Assembly (NCBI GenBank): GCA_023461135.1
Contig: JAEWNX010000452.1
Span: 1-15,934 of the forward strand
Length of the DNA: 15,934 nt
Direction of reading: 5' to 3'
Source: Pseudomonadota bacterium
GTDB taxonomy: Bacteria > Pseudomonadota > Alphaproteobacteria > Caulobacterales > Aquidulcibacteraceae
A program made the position numbers and the translations under genes. Positions 1-7,324 of the stretch are shown here, one piece after another (position 1 is the first letter of the stretch; each line of letters opens with the position of its first letter). The notes beneath the pieces are model-generated. The model ran no database searches, was not told where the DNA came from, and worked only from the letters and a program-made list of their open reading frames with translations.

Positions 1-401
1 GCCATGCCGAAATTGTGCTTGAGGCGCTCCTGCGTCGTGCGGCCCTTCTCGTGGCCGAGTACGAGCACGGGCCGGCCGAGAAACTTGCCCGTGCCGCCGA
101 GGATCGCGGCGTCTTCGCCGTAGGTCCTGTCGCCCGACAGTTCGATGAAGTCGGTGACCAGCGCGGCGACGTAGTCGCGAAAGCGCGGCCTGTCCTGGTG
201 GCGCGCGACCTGGGTCTTCTGCCAGGGGTCGAGCCTGGAATAGATTTGCGCGAGCTGGTTTTCGGCCTTGGTCTTGAGGCGCGACAGCTCCACGCCCTGG
301 GAGATGGCGTCAGCGCCCGACGCTTCGGCCAGCGCAGCCAGCTCCTCGATCTTGGCCTCGATCTCGGCGACCGACTTTTCGAAATCGAGATAGGTGCGCA
401 A
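1..401 (-). CDS. accA: Acetyl-CoA carboxylase carboxyltransferase subunit alpha (N-terminal part, cut by window start)
   Basis: AccA pairs with AccD to move the carboxyl group from carboxybiotin to acetyl-CoA, giving malonyl-CoA for fatty acid synthesis in the cytoplasm. About 133 residues are visible. They begin with a helical segment (LDFEKSVAEIEAKIEEL) matching the start of bacterial AccA (E. coli LDFEQPIAELEAKIDSL). Next comes a stretch with ARHQDRPRFRDYV, then the conserved GDRTYGEDAAILGG, GHEKGR and HNFGM segments that lead into the crotonase-like core. The rest (about 180 residues in the family) lies beyond position 1. I place the start at a TTG (399-401) because the family homology begins there and AGAGG lies about 5 nt upstream; no in-frame ATG is close by. 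The gene is divergent from the CoA-ester lyase at 548. Identity is very secure; the start codon is less so. Confidence 0.95.
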   Translation of the reverse strand, partial: MRTYLDFEKSVAEIEAKIEELAALAEASGADAISQGVELSRLKTKAENQLAQIYSRLDPWQKTQVARHQDRPRFRDYVAALVTDFIELSGDRTYGEDAAILGGTGKFLGRPVLVLGHEKGRTTQERLKHNFGM

Positions 402-416
402 ACGCTGCCTCTGGCC

Positions 417-429
417 CCCGCAAAGCGGG
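417..429 (-). other. Small GC hairpin in the accA leader
   Basis: CCCGC-AAA-GCGGG forms a perfect 5-bp stem with a 3-nt loop. It lies in the 5' untranslated leader of accA, a few bases upstream of the probable Shine-Dalgarno and TTG start. It could modulate translation, or be chance in GC-rich DNA. No U-tract follows it in either direction, so it is not a terminator. Confidence 0.3.
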
Positions 430-547
430 ACGTATTACCCGCCAAGTCCCTTGCTTCAAGGTAAAGCGCCAGCCCGGATAGCCCGATTGCGCCGGCGGGC
501 GGCGCAGATCATGCTGCGGGCGCGAACAGAACAGGATCAACCCCGCA

Positions 548-1597
548 GTGACCAAGCCTCCCCGCCATTTCTTCGCGCCCCTGGCGAGCGGCGCCCCTGC
601 CCCGCTGCGCGAACTGCCCGTGCGGCTCGAGCGCATGATCCACTTCGTGCCGGGGCACAACGAGAAGCTCCGCGGGCGGGTCGGCGACATGGCGCAGCAA
701 GTGGATGTCATCCTCGCCAACCTGGAAGACGCCATTCCTGCCGACGCGAAGGAAGCGGCGCGGGCCGGCGCAATCGAGATGGGCCACGGTTTCGACTTCG
801 CGAAGGCAGGCGTTGGCTATTGGGCGCGCGTGAACGCGCTGAACTCGCCTTGGCATCTGGACGATGTCACCCAACTCGTCGCCGCGATCGGCAATCAGCT
901 CGATGTCATCATGGTGCCGAAGGTCGAGGGGCCGTGGGACATCCACTACATGGATCAGTTGCTGGCGCTGCTGGAGGCGAAGCATCAGATCAAACGCCCG
1001 ATCCTGTTGCACGCGATCCTCGAAACGGCCCAAGGCGTGGCGAACGTGGAAGCGATTGCTGGCGCCAGCCCGCGCATGCATGGCATTTGCCTCGGCCCCG
1101 CCGATCTCGCCGCGTCGCGCAAGATGAAGACGACGCGCGTTGGCGGCGGGCATCCTGGCTACAAGGTGATCGGCGATCCCGTCGACGGCCAGCCTCGCGA
1201 AGCGGCGCAGCAGGATCTCTGGCACTACACGTTTGCGCGCATGGTGGATGCGTGCGTGATGCATGGCGTCAAGCCGATGTACGGGCCGTTCGGCGATTTT
1301 GCCGATGAAGCTGCGTGCGAACAGCAATTCCGCAATGCGTACCTGATGGGCTGTGTGGGCGCCTGGACGCTGCATCCATCGCAGATTGCCATTGCCCGGC
1401 GGGTGTTCACGCCGGATGTCGAAGACGTGAAACTCGCCAAGCGCATGCTGGATGCGATGCCGGATGGGACCGGCGTGGCGCTGGTTGACGGCAAGATGCT
1501 GGACGACGCAACCTGGAAGCAGGCGAAGGTGATTGTCGACCTGGCGCGCCTCGTGGCGGCGAAAGAGCCCGAGATGGCGAAGGCCTACGCTCTCTGA
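548..1597 (+). CDS. HpcH/HpaI aldolase/citrate lyase family protein, probable L-malyl-CoA/beta-methylmalyl-CoA lyase
   Basis: This is a 349-residue cytoplasmic TIM-barrel lyase of the CitE/HpcH family. Such enzymes split or form malyl-CoA-type thioesters (glyoxylate plus acetyl- or propionyl-CoA) using Mg2+. Visible family marks are FVPGHNEK near residue 33, LEDAIP at 59-64, the substrate arginine in WARVN (R94), the metal-binding glutamate in HAILETAQG (E159), the metal-binding aspartate in LGPADLAAS (D186), GPFGDF at 246-251 and HPSQ at 276-279. The pattern is closer to malyl-CoA lyases (Mcl1 type) than to citrate lyase beta subunit. It is slightly longer than the roughly 318-residue Rhodobacter Mcl1, the excess being mostly at the N-terminus. 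The start is GTG, with AGGA about 11 nt upstream; the next in-frame ATG (residue 30) would remove conserved sequence. It is divergent from accA, and no other glyoxylate or ethylmalonyl-CoA pathway gene is visible. The exact substrate is inference. Confidence 0.85.
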   Translation: MTKPPRHFFAPLASGAPAPLRELPVRLERMIHFVPGHNEKLRGRVGDMAQQVDVILANLEDAIPADAKEAARAGAIEMGHGFDFAKAGVGYWARVNALNSPWHLDDVTQLVAAIGNQLDVIMVPKVEGPWDIHYMDQLLALLEAKHQIKRPILLHAILETAQGVANVEAIAGASPRMHGICLGPADLAASRKMKTTRVGGGHPGYKVIGDPVDGQPREAAQQDLWHYTFARMVDACVMHGVKPMYGPFGDFADEAACEQQFRNAYLMGCVGAWTLHPSQIAIARRVFTPDVEDVKLAKRMLDAMPDGTGVALVDGKMLDDATWKQAKVIVDLARLVAAKEPEMAKAYAL

Positions 1598-1617
1598 AAG
1601 TGAAATGAACGTTTCAG
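1594..1617 (+). other. Inverted repeat at the 3' end of the lyase gene
   Basis: CTGAAA (1594-1599) and TTTCAG (1612-1617) can pair across a 12-nt loop. A second, nested alternative pairs TGAAA (1601-1605) with TTTCA (1612-1616). The repeat overlaps the lyase stop codon and may form a weak transcript-end structure. There is no U-tract, so I do not call it an intrinsic terminator. Confidence 0.25.
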
Positions 1618-1680
1618 CGTGACTCGCGTCAGTCGGGGTTCATAGTCGCGCGCCTAGCGTTGAGATGGCGGGTGTCTCAG

Positions 1681-1688
1681 AGGAGAGG
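1681..1688 (+). promoter_or_regulatory. Strong Shine-Dalgarno fixing the start of the CARDB-like gene
   Basis: AGGAGAGG lies 4-7 nt before the ATG at 1693. This favours 1693 over the in-frame ATG at 1660, and only the 1693 start gives a clean signal peptide. Confidence 0.8.
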
Positions 1689-1692
1689 CTCC

Positions 1693-2202
1693 ATGACGCG
1701 TTCACTGCTTGCCGGCCTCGCGGCCGCGGCTCTCACTTTTTCCGCGCTCGGCGCCGCGCAGGCGCAGACAGTCACCGCAAGGCCGCCGACGAGTGTTGGT
1801 CCAGCCGCCAGCGGCCGGCTCACTGCGCGCGCGCCCGATCTTGTGCCGATCCCCTCGCGCATCGAGCACGGCGTCGTGTCCGTGCGCAATGTCGGCAGCG
1901 CCGCTTCCGCGCCTTCGGTGATCACCGTCAACTGCCACCTGCCGGGCGAAGAAGGCGGCTGTGTCGACGTGCCGGACCGCTTGATCGCGCCGTACGAAGA
2001 CGGCGCATTCCCCAACATGCTCGTGGTGCAGGTGCCCGCGATCCAGCCGGGCCATGTGTACAACCACACACTGACGTTCTGGGACGACATCGTCTGGCCG
2101 TCGGGCTCCTATCAGTTCGACTTCGCTGCGGACGCGAGCAACACCAACGCGGAAACCAACGAAGGCAACAATACCGGCTCGCACACCTGGGTCGTGCCCT
2201 AG
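1693..2202 (+). CDS. Small secreted protein with a CARDB-like beta-sandwich domain
   Basis: The 169-residue product begins with a signal peptide (MTRSLLAG, then an Ala/Leu core, predicted cleavage after AQA at about residue 24). It is therefore probably exported to the periplasm or outside. The mature part starts with a short Pro/Ala/Arg-rich linker. The rest resembles a CARDB/immunoglobulin-like module: APDLVPIP, alternating hydrophobic strands (VVSVRNVGSA, VITVNCHLPG), and a closing ETNEGNNTGSHTW, like the E-x-N-E-x-N-N ending of CARDB domains. Two cysteines (NCHLPG and GGCVDVP) could form a disulfide. No catalytic motif is visible; the fold suggests adhesion or a structural or binding role. 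It is transcribed the same way as the dipeptidase downstream, but a hairpin separates them. The domain assignment is by pattern only and its function is unknown. Confidence 0.75.
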   Translation: MTRSLLAGLAAAALTFSALGAAQAQTVTARPPTSVGPAASGRLTARAPDLVPIPSRIEHGVVSVRNVGSAASAPSVITVNCHLPGEEGGCVDVPDRLIAPYEDGAFPNMLVVQVPAIQPGHVYNHTLTFWDDIVWPSGSYQFDFAADASNTNAETNEGNNTGSHTWVVP

Positions 2203-2237
2203 CCTCATCGCTCCGGTGTTGATCTCGCGGCGCAAAT

Positions 2238-2276
2238 GAAGCACCCATCCCCGGCACGACACGGGGATGGGACTTC
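2238..2276 (+). terminator. Stem-loop between the CARDB-like gene and the dipeptidase gene, candidate terminator
   Basis: A perfect 9-bp stem, CCCATCCCC (2244-2252) with GGGGATGGG (2263-2271), closes a 10-nt loop. GAAG (2238-2241) with CTTC (2273-2276) extends it across a small asymmetric bulge. It lies 36 nt past the stop of the CARDB-like gene, a normal place for a terminator, but no U-run follows, so rho-independent action is uncertain. The right arm contains an ATG (2267) in frame with the dipeptidase. That makes ATG 2279, just past the stem, the more credible start. Confidence 0.55.
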
Positions 2277-2278
2277 TC

Positions 2279-3502
2279 ATGGTCAGACTTGCCGCAGCGC
2301 TCGCCGCCTTCGTTCTTACGCTCGCGCCGACGCTGGCGCTGGCGCAAGCGCCCACCGCGCAGGAACGCGCGCGCGTGGAGCGCATCCTGCGCCGCACGCC
2401 CCTGATCGATGGACACAACGACCTGCCCTGGGAAATCCGCGACAGCCACGCCAACAATCTCGACGCCGTCGATCTGAACAGCGACACGCGCCAGCTCACG
2501 CCGCCGCTGCACACGGATATCGCGCGTCTGCGCCGCGGCGGCGTCGGGGGTCAGTTCTGGTCGGTTTATGTGCCGGCCACGCTGAAGGGCCTCGAAGCCA
2601 CCCAGGCGGTGCATGAGCAGATCGATCTCACCCGCCGCATCATCGCGCGCTATCCGCGCGTGTTCGAGTATGCGGACACCGCAGACGATATCGTGCGCAT
2701 CCGCCGCGCAGGCCGCATCGCATCGATGTTCGGCATGGAGGGCGGCGAAGCGATCAACAACAACCTGGCGCTGCTGCGCGAATTCCGCGCGTCCGGCGTG
2801 CTCTACATGACGCTCACGCATTCGACGACGATCGATTGGGTCGATAGCGCCACCGATGCGCCGCGTCATGGCGGGCTCACCGAGTTCGGCGAACAGGTCG
2901 TGCGTGAAATGAACCGCGTCGGCATGCTGGTCGATCTCAGCCACGTCTCCGCTGAAGCGATGCAGGACGCGCTGCGCGTGAGCCAGGCGCCCGTGATCTT
3001 CTCCCATTCCTCGGCATTCGCCATCACGCAGCACCCGCGCAACGTGCCGGACGACGTGCTGCGGCTGGTGCGGCGCAATGGCGGCGTCGTGATGGTGAAC
3101 TTCAACGCGCCGTTCGTTTCCGAGACGATGCGCCAATGGAGTGCGCAGCGCAGCGGCGAGGAAGCCCGTCAGAAGGCGCTCTTTCCCGGCGATCCGGACG
3201 CGGCGAAGGCCGCGCTCGAGGCTTGGGTCGCCGCCAATCCGCCGCCGCGCGTGACGCCGGGAGATGTGGCCGATCACGTCGAGCACATCGGACGCATCGC
3301 GGGACGCGCACACGTTGGCCTCGGCGGCGATTATGACGGCGTCACGTATTTGCCCGAAGGCATGGGCGGCGTGGACGGCTACACGGTGCTCCTGGTCGAA
3401 CTCATCCGGCGCGGTTGGAGCGATGCGGACATCGCGGGGCTCGCGGGCGGCAACGTCCTGCGCGCGCTGCGCGAAGCCGAGCGCGTGGCGGCGCGCTCGT
3501 AG
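2279..3502 (+). CDS. Secreted zinc dipeptidase, peptidase family M19 (renal dipeptidase type)
   Basis: M19 enzymes hydrolyse dipeptides, including some with D-residues, with a binuclear Zn site in a TIM barrel. The 407-residue product starts with a signal peptide (MVRLAAALAAF to ALAQA, cleavage near residue 24), so it acts in the periplasm or outside. Numbered from this start, the metal ligands are all present: H46 and D48 in IDGHNDLP, E154 in FGMEGGE, H222 in DLSHVS and H243 in FSHSSA. The substrate arginine (R254 in HPRN) and the late aspartate loop LGGDYDG (about 349-354) are also present. Length and motif order match full-length family members, so it should be active. I prefer ATG 2279 over ATG 2267 because 2267 sits inside a strong stem and adds only four residues. 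Its neighbours encode other exported proteins. Periplasmic peptide or peptidoglycan-fragment turnover is a plausible job; the substrate is not readable from sequence. Confidence 0.93.
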   Translation: MVRLAAALAAFVLTLAPTLALAQAPTAQERARVERILRRTPLIDGHNDLPWEIRDSHANNLDAVDLNSDTRQLTPPLHTDIARLRRGGVGGQFWSVYVPATLKGLEATQAVHEQIDLTRRIIARYPRVFEYADTADDIVRIRRAGRIASMFGMEGGEAINNNLALLREFRASGVLYMTLTHSTTIDWVDSATDAPRHGGLTEFGEQVVREMNRVGMLVDLSHVSAEAMQDALRVSQAPVIFSHSSAFAITQHPRNVPDDVLRLVRRNGGVVMVNFNAPFVSETMRQWSAQRSGEEARQKALFPGDPDAAKAALEAWVAANPPPRVTPGDVADHVEHIGRIAGRAHVGLGGDYDGVTYLPEGMGGVDGYTVLLVELIRRGWSDADIAGLAGGNVLRALREAERVAARS

Positions 3503-3536
3503 CGCTTTTGGCATTGTCAGCCGGGGCGGGGCGTGC

Positions 3537-3541
3537 GGAAG
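3537..3541 (+). promoter_or_regulatory. Shine-Dalgarno choosing the start of the patatin-like lipoprotein
   Basis: GGAAG lies 8 nt before ATG 3550, consistent with that start. An in-frame GTG at 3541 would overlap this site, and starts further upstream would overlap the dipeptidase gene and bury the lipoprotein signal. Confidence 0.5.
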
Positions 3542-3549
3542 TGCCGCGC

Positions 3550-4887
3550 ATGCGGGGGCTCCTTCTTGGTTTGGCGCTGGCGCTAACGGCGTGCGCGACA
3601 GCCGCGCCGATCAACGGCCCGTTGGGCGGCCTGCAGGCGGATGTGCGCTGGCGCGCGCCTGTGGGCGACGACCTTATCGTCCTGGCGCTTTCGGGCGGCG
3701 GCGCGCGCGCAGCGTCGTTTCACCTCGGCGTTCTGCAAGCGCTGCGCGACACGCCCGGCGGTGACGGGCGCCCCCTTACAGAACATATCGCGCTGATCAC
3801 GTCAGTCTCGGGCGGTTCAGTGCTGGCGGCGTATTACGCGCAACATGGCGACGCCGGACTCGATACGTTCGGCGACGCCTATCTTGCACAGCAATGGCGG
3901 GTGCGGCGCGGCCGCTCGCCCGCGTCCTGGGCCAGCATGATGCGCGGCGGCATGAACGGTCCGGCGCAGCTCGCCGATTGGCTGGATACGCACGTCTATG
4001 AGGGCGCGCGCATGAGTGCTTTGGGCGCCGGGCCCCGCGTCATCATCAACGCAACCGATCTCTACAACTCGACGCCGTTCGCCTTCACCCCATTCTTCTT
4101 CGACGGCGTGTGCGCCAATTTGACGGATGTCCGCGTCGCCGACGCCGTGGCTGCGTCCATGGCGGCGCCCGTGATGTTCCGCCCCGTGCTGGTTGAGAGT
4201 TACGCCCCGCGCTGCGACGGGCCGCCGGCATGGACCTCGCGGGTGCTGGCGGACCGCGCGGAATTCGAGAATGTCCGCCAGGCAGCGCGTGCATTTCAAA
4301 ACTATCGCGGCGACACACGCGCCGGACAGCATTACGTGCATCTCACAGACGGCGGCGTCGCCGACAATTTCGGCCTGCTCACCTTGCAGCTCATGCGCGC
4401 CGCGGACGGGCCGCCTGCCCCGCTGACGCACGCGGAAGCCGTTCAGGCGCGTCGCGTATTGTTGCTGGTGGTGAACGCCGAATACGTCCGCCCACGCACC
4501 TTCCAGCGCGAAGGCACGGACGCGATCGGCGCTTATGAAATGATGTACGCCCCGCTAGATGTGGCCACAGAAGTCTCCAAGCGCGCCATGATCGATGTGT
4601 GGCGCGCGGACCTGCAGGCGTTCGAGCGCGAGCTGCGCGACTATCGCTGCCGCTTGCCCGCGGATGTCCGGCGCGCGAACTGGCGCTGCGAGGACATCAG
4701 CGTTGCGATGGACGTGCTCACGTTCCGCGATATGGAGGCGGTTGAATACGATGCGCTGTTCGACACGGCGACCGACGTCTCGCTGCCGCCGGAGACGGTG
4801 GCCGCGCTGGTGGCGGCTGGCCGCGGCGTTGCACGACGAAACACAGCGCTTGCCGAGTTCGCCGCCGCCGCAGTTCCGGGCCGGTGA
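3550..4887 (+). CDS. Patatin-like phospholipase domain lipoprotein
   Basis: This is a 445-residue predicted lipoprotein: a short hydrophobic signal ends in LTAC, with C15 the lipidation site, so it is likely anchored to the inner or outer membrane facing the periplasm. A patatin (serine acyl-hydrolase) domain follows. The oxyanion motif is SGGGARAAS (48-56). The nucleophile is S87 in TSVSGGSVLAAYY, where the usual first Gly of GxSxG is Ser. The catalytic aspartate is D267 in HLTDGGVADNFGL. The stretch PRVIINATDLYNSTPFAFT (162-180) is typical of the bacterial patatin-lipoprotein subfamily. Members hydrolyse phospholipid or other acyl esters; the substrate here is unknown. It starts 47 nt after the dipeptidase stop and is probably co-transcribed. 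The coding frame is open further upstream, but the lipobox and Shine-Dalgarno fix the start. Confidence 0.88.
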   Translation: MRGLLLGLALALTACATAAPINGPLGGLQADVRWRAPVGDDLIVLALSGGGARAASFHLGVLQALRDTPGGDGRPLTEHIALITSVSGGSVLAAYYAQHGDAGLDTFGDAYLAQQWRVRRGRSPASWASMMRGGMNGPAQLADWLDTHVYEGARMSALGAGPRVIINATDLYNSTPFAFTPFFFDGVCANLTDVRVADAVAASMAAPVMFRPVLVESYAPRCDGPPAWTSRVLADRAEFENVRQAARAFQNYRGDTRAGQHYVHLTDGGVADNFGLLTLQLMRAADGPPAPLTHAEAVQARRVLLLVVNAEYVRPRTFQREGTDAIGAYEMMYAPLDVATEVSKRAMIDVWRADLQAFERELRDYRCRLPADVRRANWRCEDISVAMDVLTFRDMEAVEYDALFDTATDVSLPPETVAALVAAGRGVARRNTALAEFAAAAVPGR

Positions 4888-5117
4888 GGCGACGCGCGCG
4901 CGCGGAGGCGCCGATCCCGCTGCTTTCCTTGGGAAAAATGAAGGCGTTTCGATCCTGCCACGCCTCGTCCGGCGGCGCTTGACTGAACGGCAAAGGCGGG
5001 TAACGAGGGCGGATTGCGAGGCGCTCGCGGAGCCTCCGGCTCTTGGGTGTTGGGGAGATTTAGAATGAAGCTCGATTTCCGGCGCGCACGCAACCGCAAC
5101 CCCGCGCGGCGCCCGGC
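4888..5117. other. 230-bp gap between convergent genes, no credible gene
   Basis: The gap separates the patatin-like gene from the oppositely oriented glycosyltransferase gene. I see no coding sequence with recognisable protein character. It holds small imperfect palindromes: TTTCC-TTG-GGAAA near 4924-4936, and GAGGC...GCCTC in the segment around 5018-5036. These could end transcription from either side or mark a dispersed intergenic repeat. Neither has a convincing U-tract. Confidence 0.4.
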
Positions 5118-6194
5118 TCACATTTCTTCCAGCCAACGCCAATAATCGTGTTGCCAAGCCGCGCGCGCGAGCGCTAGAGCGCCTTGGCCCTTGGCCGCCA
5201 CGTCTTGCGTGGAACCGAGCGCCTGCTCCACCGCCGCGGCGAAGGCGTCCGCCTCCGCTTTCTCGGCCACCCAACCGCCGACGCTTTCCCCGATCTGCTC
5301 GCCAAGCCCGCCGACGGGCGTCACCACACACGGCTTTCCGTAAGCCAGCGCCTGCGCCACGACGCCCGACTGCGTCGCCGAGCGGTACGGCGCGAGCAGG
5401 ATGTCGCACCCTGCGATGAGCGCCTCCAGTTCCGCCTCGCTCAGCCATTCACGCTTTACCCGCTCGACCTGGGCAAGCTCGAAGCGCCGCGCCGTGACCG
5501 CATCGAGCGCGGGACCCGTTCCCGCAATCGTCAGGCGCCAATCATCGCGAGGCATCAGGCGCGCCAGCGCATCGGCGAGGATGTCGACGCCCTTGTAGGC
5601 GATCATGCGTCCCACAAACAGAAGACGCAGCGGCGTCTCCGCGCGCGCGGCAGCCTCATGCGGCTCGAACACCGCGCCAAGAGGCGCAACCTGCACCTTG
5701 CCTCTTGCGTTCGCGGACTTGGCCAGCTCCCGGGCCGCGTGGTTCGACAGCGCGACGATGCGGGTGCTCTTTCGCAACAGCGCCGCCTGCGTCGCGCTCT
5801 GCCATAGCGGCGCGTAATCACCCGGATGCGGCTTAGGATCGTGCGCCACGTAAACCAGCGGCTTTTTCAAGCCAATCGCGAGCGGCGCAGCCGCGGCAAA
5901 ATTCATCGGCACGATCACGACATCCGCACGAGCTGCATGCTGCTCCAACACCCGCGCGCTGGCCGCAAGATTGACCGCGGTGCCAATCGGCTGTGACCGC
6001 GCCGTGACCACGTTCGCGGCGATCGTCTCGAAGGCGCAGTCGGACGCTCTCGCGAGCCCCGGATCCTCCGCGTGCAACGACAGCGTGATGGCGCCGTCGC
6101 CGAAGCGGCGCGCGAGGCGCTGCGCAAGCTTCACCGCGTACTGGCTTCCGCCCCCCCCAGTCGGCGACCAATACCAGATGAGCAAGCGCCTCAT
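5118..6194 (-). CDS. Family 4 glycosyltransferase (GT-B fold), variant lacking the EX7E motif
   Basis: The 358-residue GT-B enzyme is predicted to transfer a sugar from a nucleotide donor to a glycan or lipid-linked acceptor at the cytoplasmic face of the inner membrane. The N-terminal half has a glycine-rich acceptor-side loop (SPTGGGGSQYAV, 10-21) and VAHDPKPHPGD (117-126). The C-terminal half has the donor-phosphate residues R196 and K201 in FVGRMIAYKGVD, then GCDILLAPY and AYGKPCVVTPVGGLGE. Where most GT4 enzymes carry EX7E before the xGxP segment, this one has ATQSGVVAQ, so both glutamates are missing. The start at 6194 gives an ATGA overlap with the upstream gene's stop, the usual sign of translational coupling; an in-frame ATG at 6215 would lengthen the overlap with no family support. 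It is the last gene of the operon. Donor and acceptor cannot be told from sequence. Confidence 0.9.
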   Translation of the reverse strand: MRRLLIWYWSPTGGGGSQYAVKLAQRLARRFGDGAITLSLHAEDPGLARASDCAFETIAANVVTARSQPIGTAVNLAASARVLEQHAARADVVIVPMNFAAAAPLAIGLKKPLVYVAHDPKPHPGDYAPLWQSATQAALLRKSTRIVALSNHAARELAKSANARGKVQVAPLGAVFEPHEAAARAETPLRLLFVGRMIAYKGVDILADALARLMPRDDWRLTIAGTGPALDAVTARRFELAQVERVKREWLSEAELEALIAGCDILLAPYRSATQSGVVAQALAYGKPCVVTPVGGLGEQIGESVGGWVAEKAEADAFAAAVEQALGSTQDVAAKGQGALALARAAWQHDYWRWLEEM

Positions 6195-7324
6195 CGCGCC
6201 GACACGCGCCGCCACGCCTGCGACGCGACTTCGGCGGCATGCGCTTCCGTGTACCCAGCGAGAACCTTGGCGCGCGCGGCGGCGCCCATCGATGCGCGCA
6301 TCGCGCGGCCATGCACGAGAGGCTGAAGCGCATGCATCAGCGCCTCCACATTATTCACCGGCGTGACAATGCCGATATCGTCGGTCACAAAATCCAGACA
6401 CCCAGGCGCATCCGTTGTCACGATGGGCCGTCCGCACGCGGCGGCTTCCAGCAGCGAGCGCGGCAATCCCTCGCCGCCGCGTGATGGCAAGCAGGCGATA
6501 TGCGCGCCGGCCCAAAACCTGTTCACATCGCTAACGCGGCCCAACACTTCCACACCCGCCAACTCGCGCCAGCCTTGGACCACGGCCGCTGGAACAGCCT
6601 CCGGGCTCTCCGCGTCGATGTCGCCGGCGATGCGCAACACGATCTCCTCGCCCTCGTCGCGCAAACGCTGCACCGCCGCCACAGCGAGGTCGACGCCCTT
6701 GGTCCAGATCAGACGCGCCACCACGCCAACCACGATCGGCCCCTGCATGGGCTCGGGCGCGGGCGTGTAGGCAGCGGGATCGACGCCGGCTCCGGGCAGA
6801 ACCAACGCGCGGCTGTCGAGATCACCGTCGCGGCTAAGCCAATCGCGGTCCTCGGTGTTCTCCACCAAAAGCACGGCGCGAGGGCCCAACACGGCGCGCC
6901 GAAGCGCCCATCGCAGCGCGCTGTTGACGATACTCGTCCATGCCGAGCGCCGTACGCCGAGATAGCCGCGGCCTGTCAGCGCAAACACGAGCCCCGCACC
7001 GCGATGTCCTGACAGCGCCAGCAGCGCCATCGGCTTCAGCGCAATCGCGTGCACGATGTCCGGCTGCTCGCGCGCCAGCAGCGCGCGCAAATGCGTCACC
7101 TGGCGCGCCACATCCCATGGCCGCAGCGAGCCGCGCGCAAACGGCGTGTCGATGACGCGCACGTCCGCCATTTCCGCGAGCGCGCCCGAGGAACGAGCCG
7201 CAACCACGACGTCGAATCCGTCGTCGCGCGCGCGCCGCAGCAGCGGTACGAAGTGCGAGCGGACAAACCAATCCTCCGTCGCAAGAAACAGAAGGCGCGG
7301 CGTGCTCAATGCGCGTCCCGCCAT
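6191..7324 (-). CDS. Family 4 glycosyltransferase, CapM/PglA-like
   Basis: This 377-residue GT-B enzyme acts on nucleotide-sugar donors, probably elongating a lipid-linked glycan at the inner membrane. Family marks in order: DIVHAIALKP (89-98), LTGRGYLG (116-123), LLVENTEDRDWL (152-163), GAGVDP (178-183), donor-phosphate residues R204 and K209 in GVVARLIWTKGVD, and an intact EX7E motif (E285 to E293 in GGEGLPRSLLEAAACGRP). The pattern (HAxxLKP, LTGxGY, N-x-x-DRD, GVD) is that of GT4 enzymes adding N-acetylhexosamines to undecaprenyl-diphosphate sugars, such as PglA and CapM types. That specificity is inference. The ATG at 7324 overlaps the end of the SDR gene by 19 nt and its own stop overlaps the next start by 4 nt, so the three genes form one translationally coupled operon. 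No adjacent phosphoglycosyl transferase that would start such a glycan is visible. Confidence 0.92.
   Translation of the reverse strand: MAGRALSTPRLLFLATEDWFVRSHFVPLLRRARDDGFDVVVAARSSGALAEMADVRVIDTPFARGSLRPWDVARQVTHLRALLAREQPDIVHAIALKPMALLALSGHRGAGLVFALTGRGYLGVRRSAWTSIVNSALRWALRRAVLGPRAVLLVENTEDRDWLSRDGDLDSRALVLPGAGVDPAAYTPAPEPMQGPIVVGVVARLIWTKGVDLAVAAVQRLRDEGEEIVLRIAGDIDAESPEAVPAAVVQGWRELAGVEVLGRVSDVNRFWAGAHIACLPSRGGEGLPRSLLEAAACGRPIVTTDAPGCLDFVTDDIGIVTPVNNVEALMHALQPLVHGRAMRASMGAAARAKVLAGYTEAHAAEVASQAWRRVSAR

Noticed and set aside
1928..3514. A long open minus-strand frame (about 528 codons) across the dipeptidase gene
   Set aside because: It is rich in His, Arg and Ala with no domain character, and mirrors the well-supported M19 dipeptidase on the plus strand. 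It is a GC-bias artefact.
3415..3549. An upstream start for the patatin-like gene adding 45 residues
   Set aside because: It would overlap the dipeptidase by 88 nt and place the lipobox (LTAC) far inside the protein. ATG 3550 yields a proper lipoprotein signal.
6195..6215. An upstream ATG for the first glycosyltransferase (seven extra residues)
   Set aside because: The ATGA overlap start at 6194 is the usual coupled form, and the extra residues have no family support.
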